The notes beneath the pieces were generated by a model. The model was not told the origin of the DNA and made no database searches. It saw only the letters and a program-made list of their open reading frames with translations. The translations under genes and the position numbers were made by a program. Below are positions 26,546-36,430 of a DNA stretch of 64,000 bases, one piece after another. Within the stretch, counting starts at the first letter, position 1; every line of letters begins with the position of its first letter. Source of the DNA: Desulfopila aestuarii DSM 18488 (GTDB taxonomy: Bacteria > Desulfobacterota > Desulfobulbia > Desulfobulbales > Desulfocapsaceae); contig NZ_FRFE01000014.1 of assembly GCF_900143695.1 (NCBI RefSeq), positions 62,001-126,000 of the forward strand. The letters are read 5' to 3'.

Positions 26546-28011
26546 GATTCACTCGGTTGCATGGGGAGATAGATAGAAAAGCACGCCCCGCTTCTGACAG
26601 TGCTCTCAACATTTATCCAGCCGCCATGCTCCTCAACAATGCCATGGGCTATCGAGAGGCCCAGGCCAGTGCCGGTGCCAATAGTTTTGGTAGTGAAGAA
26701 AGGCGTGAAGATATGTTCCAGATCTTCTTTACAAATACCCTCGCCTTCATCAACGATACGAATTTTCAGATAGGACCGCGAACCATCTTCTGAATGTTGC
26801 GAGGAAGGCAGCATCTCATTCGAAACGCTGATGGAAACAGAACCGCCATCCGGCATGGCCTGAATGGAATTCATCATGAGGTTAATCAAAACCTGCTGGA
26901 TCTGGGCACCGTCCGCCTTAAGCGTTACTTCGGCCCCTTCTTCCCGGTTCAGCATAAACTCGACACGCTGCCGGCTGGCCATGGGATAAAGCAGCTGAAA
27001 AATCTGCTTGATTATAAGAATAATATTTTCTTCAGCAATCTGCTGCCGCGGTCGCCGGGTGAAGTCGAGCAATTGCCGGATAATGTTTGTCATGCGCTCA
27101 GCCTGACTCTTGATGATGGTCGCGCATTCCTTGATTTCCGCCTCGTTAAGTTCATCTCGCATGATCATTTTGGCCCGACCGTCCACAACATTGAGCGGGG
27201 TGCCAATTTCATGGGCTATACCTGCCGAAATGAGGCCGAAGGTCGACAGCCGCTCGGTATGGCGTAACTGATCAAGGGTCTTTAACCGGGCATCATATTC
27301 AAATTTGATTTTCTCCCTGGCAATAATCAGGCTGGCGCACATATCGTTCATGGTCCTTGCCAGATCGGCCAGTTCGTCGCTACCCTGGATATCCAGATCG
27401 GCAGTCAGATCACCCTGCCCTATTCGTCGAGCACGCTCGGTTAGCCGATTCAGCGGCAATCGAATGTTCCAGTAGATAAAATAGTAGAGAAACAGGCCGC
27501 AAACTAGCGCCAATACGGCAGTGATAAAGGAATCACGATCAGCCATCCGGCGGGTAAATTTTTTTAGTGGCAAAAGTGGTTGCCGTAATTCAAGCGCACC
27601 CTGGCGTTCCTCTCCAACGTCCACCGGAACATAGGTATAGAGGTATTTTTCACTCTCCACGCCTTCCAGTTTCAGGGAAACCGTTTCTCCGGCGGCTACC
27701 TTCTGCAAGGTTTTCTGTTCAGACATGGGGCGGGTGGTGTCAGCCACCAATTCATCGACCCACACCCAGGTAACCCCGATCGTACCGCTATTACTCGCAT
27801 CCTGAATGAGTTCTTTCGCTTTTTTCTCGCCGCTCACTTGCCAGGTGTGGCCGATCATCGCGGAAATAGAACGTCCATTCTGCACCGCGTTGGAGACCAT
27901 ATCTTTTTCAAACTGGTCCACCTCGGCGAGAAAATTGAAATACTCATCGGTGCCGATAAGTAAAATCATACCGAACAGAAGGTAGCCAAACAGGTGATAG
28001 AATAATTTCAT
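26542..28011 (-). CDS. Membrane sensor histidine kinase
   Basis: A 489-residue kinase with two membrane segments (about 4-22 and 163-185) flanking a ~140-residue periplasmic sensing region. These are followed by HAMP (IRLPLNRLTERARRIGQGD), HisKA with His in IAHEIGTPLN, and HATPase_c with DEGEGI and GTGLGLSIAHG. It is the cognate partner of the downstream response regulator (ATGA overlap). The signal is unknown; the periplasmic region has no motif I recognise. Confidence 0.93.
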   Translation of the reverse strand: MKLFYHLFGYLLFGMILLIGTDEYFNFLAEVDQFEKDMVSNAVQNGRSISAMIGHTWQVSGEKKAKELIQDASNSGTIGVTWVWVDELVADTTRPMSEQKTLQKVAAGETVSLKLEGVESEKYLYTYVPVDVGEERQGALELRQPLLPLKKFTRRMADRDSFITAVLALVCGLFLYYFIYWNIRLPLNRLTERARRIGQGDLTADLDIQGSDELADLARTMNDMCASLIIAREKIKFEYDARLKTLDQLRHTERLSTFGLISAGIAHEIGTPLNVVDGRAKMIMRDELNEAEIKECATIIKSQAERMTNIIRQLLDFTRRPRQQIAEENIILIIKQIFQLLYPMASRQRVEFMLNREEGAEVTLKADGAQIQQVLINLMMNSIQAMPDGGSVSISVSNEMLPSSQHSEDGSRSYLKIRIVDEGEGICKEDLEHIFTPFFTTKTIGTGTGLGLSIAHGIVEEHGGWINVESTVRSGACFSIYLPMQPSES

Positions 28012-28181
28012 TATGTTGCTTTCTGTATAATTACGCCCGACTTACTCCGAAAGGCACAATATGAAAAACGGACTCATCCTGGAAAGATCAAGATAACGTC
28101 GTCAGATCGTGACCTCTCTAGCGCCCCTTTTGCCCCAGGGAAGAATATGTAACATCAGAAAAGAGAGATAACAAGGTTGTA

Positions 28182-29021
28182 TCAAGTTGACTTGCCGAGG
28201 TCGAAGGCACCGCTGCCAAGCAGAATCATCTCAATCTCGGCAGTAATTTCCTCCTGCCTCAGAGATCTGACTCTCAGTTGCATAGCAGCCAGTCGTTCTT
28301 CAAGTCGGTGGAGAGCCCCACCCAAATGTTGAACACGATATCTGTTTTCAACCAGAAGAGAGGCGGTTAACAACCGGATCAATCCGACAAAGAGATAATG
28401 TTGAAGAAAATCCTGAAAAAACACATCAGGCTCCAGGTAAAGATGTGGAGGAAAGGTTTGTTTTTTTATTTTCTCTTTCGTTTGAGGAGGCAGCAGTTGT
28501 CTCAACACCACCGTATCGGAAGCATCGTCGTGATACATGACGCGGAGCCCTTGGGCCTGATGGCGCTTCATCTGTTTCCTTACCTCAACGACAACCTCAG
28601 AGAGTATCGCAAACAGTTCCTCGCCTGTTGAAGCACCGGCCATTATCCCAAATCCCTCTGCTTCCTCACCGAGGTGCCGAGAGAGCTTTCCGCCGACAAT
28701 CAGAACACTGCATGGTTCACCACCATCCTCTCGCGTTTTTGATAATTCCGTCGCCAGTATTTCATTGAACGGCCCACAAAAGCCCCGCTCTGAACCGAGA
28801 ACAAGAAGTAAATCCGGTCCACTCCCAGATCCTGCCAGATCGTAAAAGTAGAGAAAATCTGCGATTACCGTATCAAGCACATCCGACATCTGCCGCTGCT
28901 GTTCGGCTTGAGCGGCCAGTTTATGCAACTCCAGCTGGGCAAGGGTTCGCATCGAACTGATAATGGCCTGAAGCTCCTGCAGTTGTTGAAGATGCAATGC
29001 TATCTTGCGGGATCGACTCAT
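28182..29021 (-). CDS. atpG: N-type ATPase gamma subunit
   Basis: A 279-residue central-stalk subunit. The N-terminal helix begins [23 protein letters not shown] and the C-terminal helix has [18 protein letters not shown], the coiled-coil pair that rotates inside the alpha/beta hexamer. The middle Rossmann-like part includes [12 protein letters not shown]. It is the last gene of the operon, as in other N-ATPase clusters, and overlaps atpA by four bases. Confidence 0.85.
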   Translation of the reverse strand: MSRSRKIALHLQQLQELQAIISSMRTLAQLELHKLAAQAEQQRQMSDVLDTVIADFLYFYDLAGSGSGPDLLLVLGSERGFCGPFNEILATELSKTREDGGEPCSVLIVGGKLSRHLGEEAEGFGIMAGASTGEELFAILSEVVVEVRKQMKRHQAQGLRVMYHDDASDTVVLRQLLPPQTKEKIKKQTFPPHLYLEPDVFFQDFLQHYLFVGLIRLLTASLLVENRYRVQHLGGALHRLEERLAAMQLRVRSLRQEEITAEIEMILLGSGAFDLGKST

Positions 29022-30532
29022 GGCACACCTGTTGATACAATCTCATCGAACCAGTTCGACAGCTTTTCCAACCAGCGTTCGCGGCTCTCTTCTAAACTCG
29101 TAGGATCTTTTTGCAGACACTGCTGCAAATGATGCATAACCTTCACGACTTCAGAAAGCTCGATATTATCAAAAAGGCCTGAATTGTAGGCTATCAACCA
29201 AGCCATCTGCAGCTCTACCGGTAATGGATTGAGCTGCTCCTGCTTGAATATTTCACGAAGTATACGGCCCCGGCGAATGGCTTTTTCCATCGAAGCTTCC
29301 AGCCTGGTGCCGAAACGGGTGAAGACCTCAAGCTCTAGAAACTGCAGATAATCCAGCTTCATCCTGCCAGCCTCCGCCTTGATCTGCTGATGCTGTGCCT
29401 GCCCGCCTATCCTGGAAACGGAACGGGCGATATCGATAGCCGGACGGTAGCCGGCTGAAAAAAGATTACCATCGAGATAGATCTGACCGTCGGTAATGGA
29501 AATGAGATTGGTTGGAATAAAACCGGCAATATCACCTTGCTCCGTCTCCACGATCGGCAGCGCCGTCATCGTGCCGCCGCCCGACTCAACTGCCAGAGCC
29601 GTGCTCCGCTCAAGAAGCCGTGCGTGGATTGAAAAGATATCACCCGGATACGCCTCACGTCCCGGATGGCGACGTAAAAGCAGTGAAAGCTCACGATAGA
29701 TTTTGGCATGAGTGCTGAGATCGTCGTAAATGATCAGGGTATCGCAACCAGCATGCATCCATCCCTCTGCTATGGTACAGCCGGAAAAGGGGGCCAGATA
29801 CTGCATGCCCGGCAGAGCACTTGCCTCTGCGACGACAATGGTGGTGTAATCCATAGCCCCGTTTCTGCGCAGTGTGTTGATAGTACTGATAATCGAAGAA
29901 CGTTTCTGGCCGATCAGCACATAAACACACTGAACGTCCAGCCCCCGCTGATTAATCACGCAATCGACAGCCAGTGAGCTACGGCCAAGTCCCTCATCGC
30001 CAATCAACAATTGACGCTGGCCTTTCCCGACAGGAATAAGTGTGTCGATTGCCTTTACACCAGTATAAAGTGGCTTTCGAACAAAGTCGCGCTGGATAAT
30101 TGGCGGGGATTTTTGTTCAATAGCTCGCCAACGCACCTCCCGCAGTTCCCCCAATCCATCAAGCGGTCTGCCCAGCGGGTCAACAACCCTTCCCTTCAGG
30201 CTATCACCGCAGACCATAGAAAGCCGTTCATGGGTAAGAAAAGCTGGCATGCCTGACGTCAGCGCCTGACTGTCATCCAGCAGAACCACCCCCACCCTGT
30301 CAATGGCCAGATCGAAAACCATGGCCCGGCTACCGTCAGCGAAGACAAGCAAACCGTTCATCCGCGCTGAAGGCAGTCCACTAATCCAGGCGATTCCGTC
30401 ACCTACAGAAACCAACTGTCCCTGTTCAGTAAAACGCATACGAAACTGGTAGGAACGAAGGTAGCCTTCCAGCCGATCCAACGGGCTGTTTTCAGGTTCA
30501 CCACCATATTTGGTTCTGGGATCGATCACCAT
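29018..30532 (-). CDS. atpA: N-type ATPase alpha subunit with altered P-loop
   Basis: About 504 residues with the alpha-subunit landmarks [39 protein letters not shown] and [12 protein letters not shown]. The non-catalytic nucleotide site is altered: residues 178-186 read GDEGLGRSS instead of GDRQTGKTx, so the P-loop lysine is Arg184 (codon CGT). The start is uncertain. GAGGAG lies 16 bases before the ATG at 30532, and a TTG at 30556 overlaps that ribosome-site sequence. The subunit forms the hexameric head with AtpD. Confidence 0.88.
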   Translation of the reverse strand: MVIDPRTKYGGEPENSPLDRLEGYLRSYQFRMRFTEQGQLVSVGDGIAWISGLPSARMNGLLVFADGSRAMVFDLAIDRVGVVLLDDSQALTSGMPAFLTHERLSMVCGDSLKGRVVDPLGRPLDGLGELREVRWRAIEQKSPPIIQRDFVRKPLYTGVKAIDTLIPVGKGQRQLLIGDEGLGRSSLAVDCVINQRGLDVQCVYVLIGQKRSSIISTINTLRRNGAMDYTTIVVAEASALPGMQYLAPFSGCTIAEGWMHAGCDTLIIYDDLSTHAKIYRELSLLLRRHPGREAYPGDIFSIHARLLERSTALAVESGGGTMTALPIVETEQGDIAGFIPTNLISITDGQIYLDGNLFSAGYRPAIDIARSVSRIGGQAQHQQIKAEAGRMKLDYLQFLELEVFTRFGTRLEASMEKAIRRGRILREIFKQEQLNPLPVELQMAWLIAYNSGLFDNIELSEVVKVMHHLQQCLQKDPTSLEESRERWLEKLSNWFDEIVSTGVP

Positions 30533-30586
30533 CTTCAGCGTATCTGCTCTCCTCAATTTATTGCGATCATTTTTCGTATCACACGC

Positions 30587-31336
30587 TCAATGTTTCTGTG
30601 CTGCAGCCGAAAATGCCCGTAACTCCTCGGCCAGGTTGGCATCAATAATCCATGGCCCCACCTTGATACGTACCCCTGCCAACAGCTTTGGATCTTGAAT
30701 GAACGTTATGGCAAGAGGTTTATCCAGAAGGTCATTTACATAGATTTGCAAATCGTGACGCCGCTGTTCACTCAAGAGATAGGCACTGGCAATCTCGGCC
30801 GTATGGTTTTGACTATCATCACTTATGGTTGCCAGCACATTTCTTTGTTCATCCGGCAAATCCCTTATCTCAGCCATTAACAACTCAATCAGACGAGACT
30901 CCAGATCTTCCGAAGCGACCCGTGCCAGCAAATTTGCTGCAAATCGAGCTCCCATCTCAACACCACGAAATTCACACTGTTCCTGCTGCTCACGTTTTTT
31001 TCGCTCATCCAGGATTTCGTTCTTCTTTTTCCGGGCCGATAGTTCATCCTCAAGTTTTGATAATAGATGTTCACGTTCCACTGCTATTTCACGTTCCAGC
31101 TGCGTCCTTGCTTCCTGTCGCTCTTTTTCCCAGTCTGCAAGACGATGGGTATACTGGGCGGTTAACTGCTCCGCCTCTTTTTTCATATCTCTGGTCTTCT
31201 GCAACTGCTCTTCAAGGCTGAGCCTGCGTTTTTCAATCATCTCCTTAACCGGTAGATACAACAGCCTTTTCAAGAGCCAGACCAGCACCAGGAAATTAAG
31301 GATCTCAAGGAAAAATGTCGTCCAATTCAGTTCCAC
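30587..31336 (-). CDS. atpF: N-type ATPase b subunit (long form)
   Basis: A 249-residue subunit with one N-terminal membrane segment (FFLEILNFLVLVWLLKRLLY) and a long charged coiled coil, the peripheral stator. It is much longer than the ~155-residue E. coli b. Long b subunits are typical of N-ATPases, which lack a delta gene; its C-terminal part (from about residue 155) may supply the delta-like contact. It lies 12 bases after atpE. Confidence 0.85.
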   Translation of the reverse strand: MELNWTTFFLEILNFLVLVWLLKRLLYLPVKEMIEKRRLSLEEQLQKTRDMKKEAEQLTAQYTHRLADWEKERQEARTQLEREIAVEREHLLSKLEDELSARKKKNEILDERKKREQQEQCEFRGVEMGARFAANLLARVASEDLESRLIELLMAEIRDLPDEQRNVLATISDDSQNHTAEIASAYLLSEQRRHDLQIYVNDLLDKPLAITFIQDPKLLAGVRIKVGPWIIDANLAEELRAFSAAAQKH

Positions 31337-31348
31337 AACACAACTCCC

Positions 31349-31618
31349 TTACGGATGAAGAAGATATTCGAGCAATGGGTTGCGAAACAGGATGATAAGG
31401 ACAATGACCAGCACATAAATCGCCAATGATTCTATCATCGCCAGACCGATAAACAGCGTCCGCATAATCGACTTTTCCGCTTCAGGTTGCCGTGACAGCG
31501 CTTCCAGTGCACTGCTTATCGCCTTGCCCATAGCAAATGCCGGTAACTGCACCCCTATCGCAAGGCCGACGACCGCCGCAAGCGTCGATACCTCGATAAC
31601 CACACTTATCTCGGACAT
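31349..31618 (-). CDS. atpE: N-type ATPase c subunit (rotor ring)
   Basis: An 89-residue hairpin of two membrane helices joined by the polar loop RQPEAEKS. The ion-binding Glu63 is followed by Ser64 and Tyr68 (MIESLAIY), matching E65, S66 and Y70 of sodium-type rings. The helix-1 ligand position (Gln32 or Glu32 in sodium types) is Met30 here, and the Thr67 position is Leu65. Na+ coupling is therefore doubtful. The start at 31618 follows GAGGAGGAG; the longer frame runs back into atpB. Confidence 0.9.
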   Translation of the reverse strand: MSEISVVIEVSTLAAVVGLAIGVQLPAFAMGKAISSALEALSRQPEAEKSIMRTLFIGLAMIESLAIYVLVIVLIILFRNPLLEYLLHP

Positions 31619-31631
31619 GTGCTCCTCCTCT

Positions 31632-32309
31632 TTATGGCTTGCCTTCCTCATGGGATTGAATGCCACCGGCCACATAAATCAAAGCCAGCATCCCGAAAAT
31701 ATAGGCCTGTACCAAAGCCTCAACGATATGCAGCATCAGAATCGGGATTGGTACCAGAAACCCCGCTACCATCAGCACAAGAAAGGCTGCCATCTCAAGG
31801 CTCATCATATTGCCGAACAACCGCACCGCCAGCGCCACCGTCCGTGTCACCTCACTGATCAGATGAAACGGCAGCAGGAATGGACTTGGACTGAGATAAT
31901 GTTGCAGATATTTCTTGAGCCCCTGAGTCCTTATCCCAAACCAGTGCACCGATAAAAAGACCACAATAGCCAACGCCGTTGTCACCGACAGATCCCTTGT
32001 GGGAGAATCGAGTCCCGGCACCAGACCCAGCAGGTTACTGCAGACCAAAAATATCCAGATGCTGGCAATAAAGGGCATTATCCGTTGGGCATGACTACCG
32101 GCAACCTGTGCAACAGCTTCTTCCATGGTGGAAACAATTGCCTCGATCACCACCTGCCTGGGTCCCGGTGTACTGGCAGGCGAACGGACCAGCAGCCAAC
32201 CAACTCCGCTGATCACCACCGTCATTCCAACGCTTGTCGCTAGGCTGACGCTGATATCGAATGGCCCGAAAGTAAAGAGTGTTGCAACACGAATACTTAC
32301 TTCATTCAT
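31632..32309 (-). CDS. atpB: N-type ATPase a subunit
   Basis: A 225-residue polytopic membrane subunit forming the ion half-channels. The essential arginine is Arg163 in AVRLFGNMMS, with the downstream helix HIVEALVQAYIFGML. It starts the base after the atpQ stop codon. The small atpR gene that normally lies between atpQ and atpB in N-ATPase operons is absent here. Confidence 0.9.
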   Translation of the reverse strand: MNEVSIRVATLFTFGPFDISVSLATSVGMTVVISGVGWLLVRSPASTPGPRQVVIEAIVSTMEEAVAQVAGSHAQRIMPFIASIWIFLVCSNLLGLVPGLDSPTRDLSVTTALAIVVFLSVHWFGIRTQGLKKYLQHYLSPSPFLLPFHLISEVTRTVALAVRLFGNMMSLEMAAFLVLMVAGFLVPIPILMLHIVEALVQAYIFGMLALIYVAGGIQSHEEGKP

Positions 32310-32578
32310 TTACCTCTCCCGTACCAACAGATAGACATTGACAGCGCCAACGATCACACCAAGGAAAAGGAGACTCAGGGTCCAGCGCATCGAATACCCT
32401 TCCAGACCGCTGTCGATCCACCGGCCAAGGTAGGCCCCGGCAACTACCGGCAGCACAAAAATCAGTCCGAGGGTACCAAGAAAAATGGTCTGGGCGAGGA
32501 TGGTTGGTCGTTCCTTTTCCGCCTTTTTCATCCGTTTCACTCGCCTCTCGATGTCCTTGCTCAATTTTTTTCGCTCAG

Positions 32579-32582
<4 letters not shown>
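32310..32582 (-). CDS. atpQ: AtpI-like small membrane protein AtpQ
   Basis: A 90-residue protein with a basic N-terminus and two membrane helices. The AGAYLGRWIDSGL and LLFLGVIVGAVNVYLL segments match the AtpI/AtpQ family, thought to assist c-ring assembly. The ATG at 32582 overlaps the atpC stop codon (ATGA), and AGGGGGTG lies upstream. Confidence 0.75.
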
Positions 32583-34422
<1,840 letters not shown>

Positions 34423-34633
34423 TCAAATACCAGAGGGTACAAAAGCGCATTTGTTGATGCACCGCAACAAAGCTCTCACATACTTCATTTTATCGTTCTG
34501 GGAGAGAAAATGGTATAGGACGGCAGGAAAAAGTCTTTCCCTTATCTAAAGAGGAAATGAAAAAGCGAGTAAAAATTGGATAAATCCATTTTTCCGTCAG
34601 GCAGAATACGGAATTGAACTTTATCAAAGAAGA

Positions 34634-35782
34634 TCAAACGACGTTTCGCGCGCGAAGTTCAGTTATTTGTTCTGGCGTATATCCAAGTTCTTTCAAAACC
34701 GTATCGGTGTGCGCCCCAAAGCTAGCAGGAGCTGTCTTCAACGCCCCGGGAGTTACTGAGAGTTTTACCGGGATTCCAAGTGTAGTCAGGGTAGCACCAT
34801 CAACACTTTCATACTCGCAAACCATCTCACGCTCGCGAAAGAGTGAAGACGACATCACCTCGTCAAGTTCGGCAATTGTGCTGAAACAGACATCCTGGCC
34901 GCCAAGCAGTTCCTGCCAGTGTGCCAGGGGCTTGGTGGCAAAAACAGTGCGTAACCAGTCGACAATTTCCTGCCGATGAGATTGGCTGTACTGCAGTGGT
35001 GCATAGTGGCTGGCGCCTAGAAGTTCACAGAGTTTTTTCCAGAACCTGTTTTCCACTGCCCCGATAGCAACATGCCTGCCATCAGCTGTCCGGTAGGTAT
35101 TATAGCACCCGTAACGATGGGACAGAGTGACATCTGAACGTCTTGGAGACTCGCCTTTTGTATTTTGAAAAAATCGGGGCAAGGTCAACAGACCGAGAAT
35201 ACCGTCGGTCATGGAGATATCGATATACTGGCCTGCTCCGCTTTTCTCTCTATTGTACAAGGCGAGCAGGATACCCACCGCAGCCTGCATCGCTCCGCCC
35301 ATGATATCAGCAATCTGGACACCGGGAATGGACGGTGGATTGTCTGTTTCACCTATAAGATCGAGAACACCGGCTGTCGCCAGGTAGTTGACATCATGGC
35401 CAGCCACATCTCGCATTGGCCCGCTCTGGCCGTAGCCAGTGATGGAACAGTAGATAAGACGTGGGTTCATCCCGGACAGCTTCTCGTAATCCACGCCCAA
35501 GCGTCGGGCCACACCCGGCCGGAACCCCTCAAGCACCACATCGGCCTTTTCCGCCAATCGATAAAAAATATCCAGCCCGTCTTCCGTCTTGAGATTGAGG
35601 GACATATGCCGTTTATTGCGGTTGATTTCACCAAAGAACAGCCCATCTTTCTGGAAGCGGCTGTCTTCGACGGCAAGCACATCGGCACCGTGATCGGCAA
35701 GGATCATTGAACAATACGGTCCAGGCAGCAACCGAGACAAATCCAAAACTCTTACACCATCAAGCGCCCCACAATTCAGCAT
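34634..35782 (-). CDS. Alpha-methylacyl-CoA racemase-like family III CoA-transferase
   Basis: A 382-residue protein of the CaiB/BaiF family. It carries the catalytic residues of alpha-methylacyl-CoA racemase at matching spacing: His129 in AGHDVNYLA, Asp159 in IADIMGGAM and Glu244 in GAVENRFW (H126, D156 and E241 in the mycobacterial enzyme, a constant offset of three). It should interconvert R and S 2-methylacyl-CoA thioesters. The ATG at 35782 follows GGGGGAG. It is the last gene of a cluster with CoA-transferase and adenosyltransferase genes and fits branched-chain acyl-CoA metabolism. A true CoA-transferase is a weaker alternative. Confidence 0.82.
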   Translation of the reverse strand: MLNCGALDGVRVLDLSRLLPGPYCSMILADHGADVLAVEDSRFQKDGLFFGEINRNKRHMSLNLKTEDGLDIFYRLAEKADVVLEGFRPGVARRLGVDYEKLSGMNPRLIYCSITGYGQSGPMRDVAGHDVNYLATAGVLDLIGETDNPPSIPGVQIADIMGGAMQAAVGILLALYNREKSGAGQYIDISMTDGILGLLTLPRFFQNTKGESPRRSDVTLSHRYGCYNTYRTADGRHVAIGAVENRFWKKLCELLGASHYAPLQYSQSHRQEIVDWLRTVFATKPLAHWQELLGGQDVCFSTIAELDEVMSSSLFREREMVCEYESVDGATLTTLGIPVKLSVTPGALKTAPASFGAHTDTVLKELGYTPEQITELRARNVV

Positions 35783-35827
35783 ATCTCCCCCTTCAACCAA
35801 ACGTCGAGAATCTCGGCGCCTTTTAAA

Positions 35828-36373
35828 TCAGAACTCAATCCCTTTCTGGGCCTTTACACCGCTATTAAAGGCATGCTTCTGAGGATCGATAACTGATACC
35901 GTATCGGCAACTTGCACCAGCGCTTCATGGGCATCACGGCCAGTCATGATGATACTCAACCGCTCCGGCTTATTCTTCACCAGATCAACAATTCTCTCGA
36001 CATCCAAAAAACCAAAGAGCGGCAGATAGGTGATTTCATCGAGGATGACCAGATCGTAGAGATCACTTTCGACTTTTTCTTTGGCCAATGCAAACCCTTC
36101 CTCGGCAACCCGCTTATCTTCTTCTATTTTTTCACGATTAAAAACAAATCCCCGTCCGCAGATATACCAGTCAAGGTTGGGAAACTGATCCGCCAGCAGC
36201 CGCTCACCGTAATCTCCCTGACCTTTCAGAAACTGGATGACACAGACTCGCTGTTGATGGCCCAGGGCCCTAAAAGCGGTGCCGAGCGCTGCCGTGGTTT
36301 TCCCCTTGCCATGGCCGGTGTTCAAGATGACCCGGCCCTTCACTTTTTTCTTTGACTTCTCTTCTGCACTCAT
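35828..36373 (-). CDS. cobO: Cob(I)alamin adenosyltransferase (CobO/BtuR type)
   Basis: The 181-residue P-loop protein (NTGHGKGKTTAALGTAFRAL, then CVIQFLKGQGDYGE, DLVILDEITY and MTGRDAHEAL) transfers the adenosyl group of ATP to cob(I)alamin. I chose the ATG at 36373, which has AAGG upstream; a GTG at 36427 would add 18 residues. It sits between two acyl-CoA genes, away from cobalamin biosynthesis genes. The likely reason is to supply adenosylcobalamin to the mutase IcmF encoded 18 kb away. Confidence 0.9.
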   Translation of the reverse strand: MSAEEKSKKKVKGRVILNTGHGKGKTTAALGTAFRALGHQQRVCVIQFLKGQGDYGERLLADQFPNLDWYICGRGFVFNREKIEEDKRVAEEGFALAKEKVESDLYDLVILDEITYLPLFGFLDVERIVDLVKNKPERLSIIMTGRDAHEALVQVADTVSVIDPQKHAFNSGVKAQKGIEF

Positions 36374-36430
36374 ATTTTGCCTTGCCCGCGAACCGTCGTC
36401 AGTCTCAAACGGTTTTAATTTTTTCACATC

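Noticed and set aside
28035-28065. GG-N10-GC spacing upstream of the sensor kinase gene on the minus strand
   Set aside because: The flanking bases do not match TGGCAC or TTGCA, so the spacing alone is likely chance.
28131-28137. Single TGCCCCA half-site upstream of the sensor kinase gene (possible autoregulation)
   Set aside because: There is no second arm at the right distance and no sigma-54 promoter nearby.
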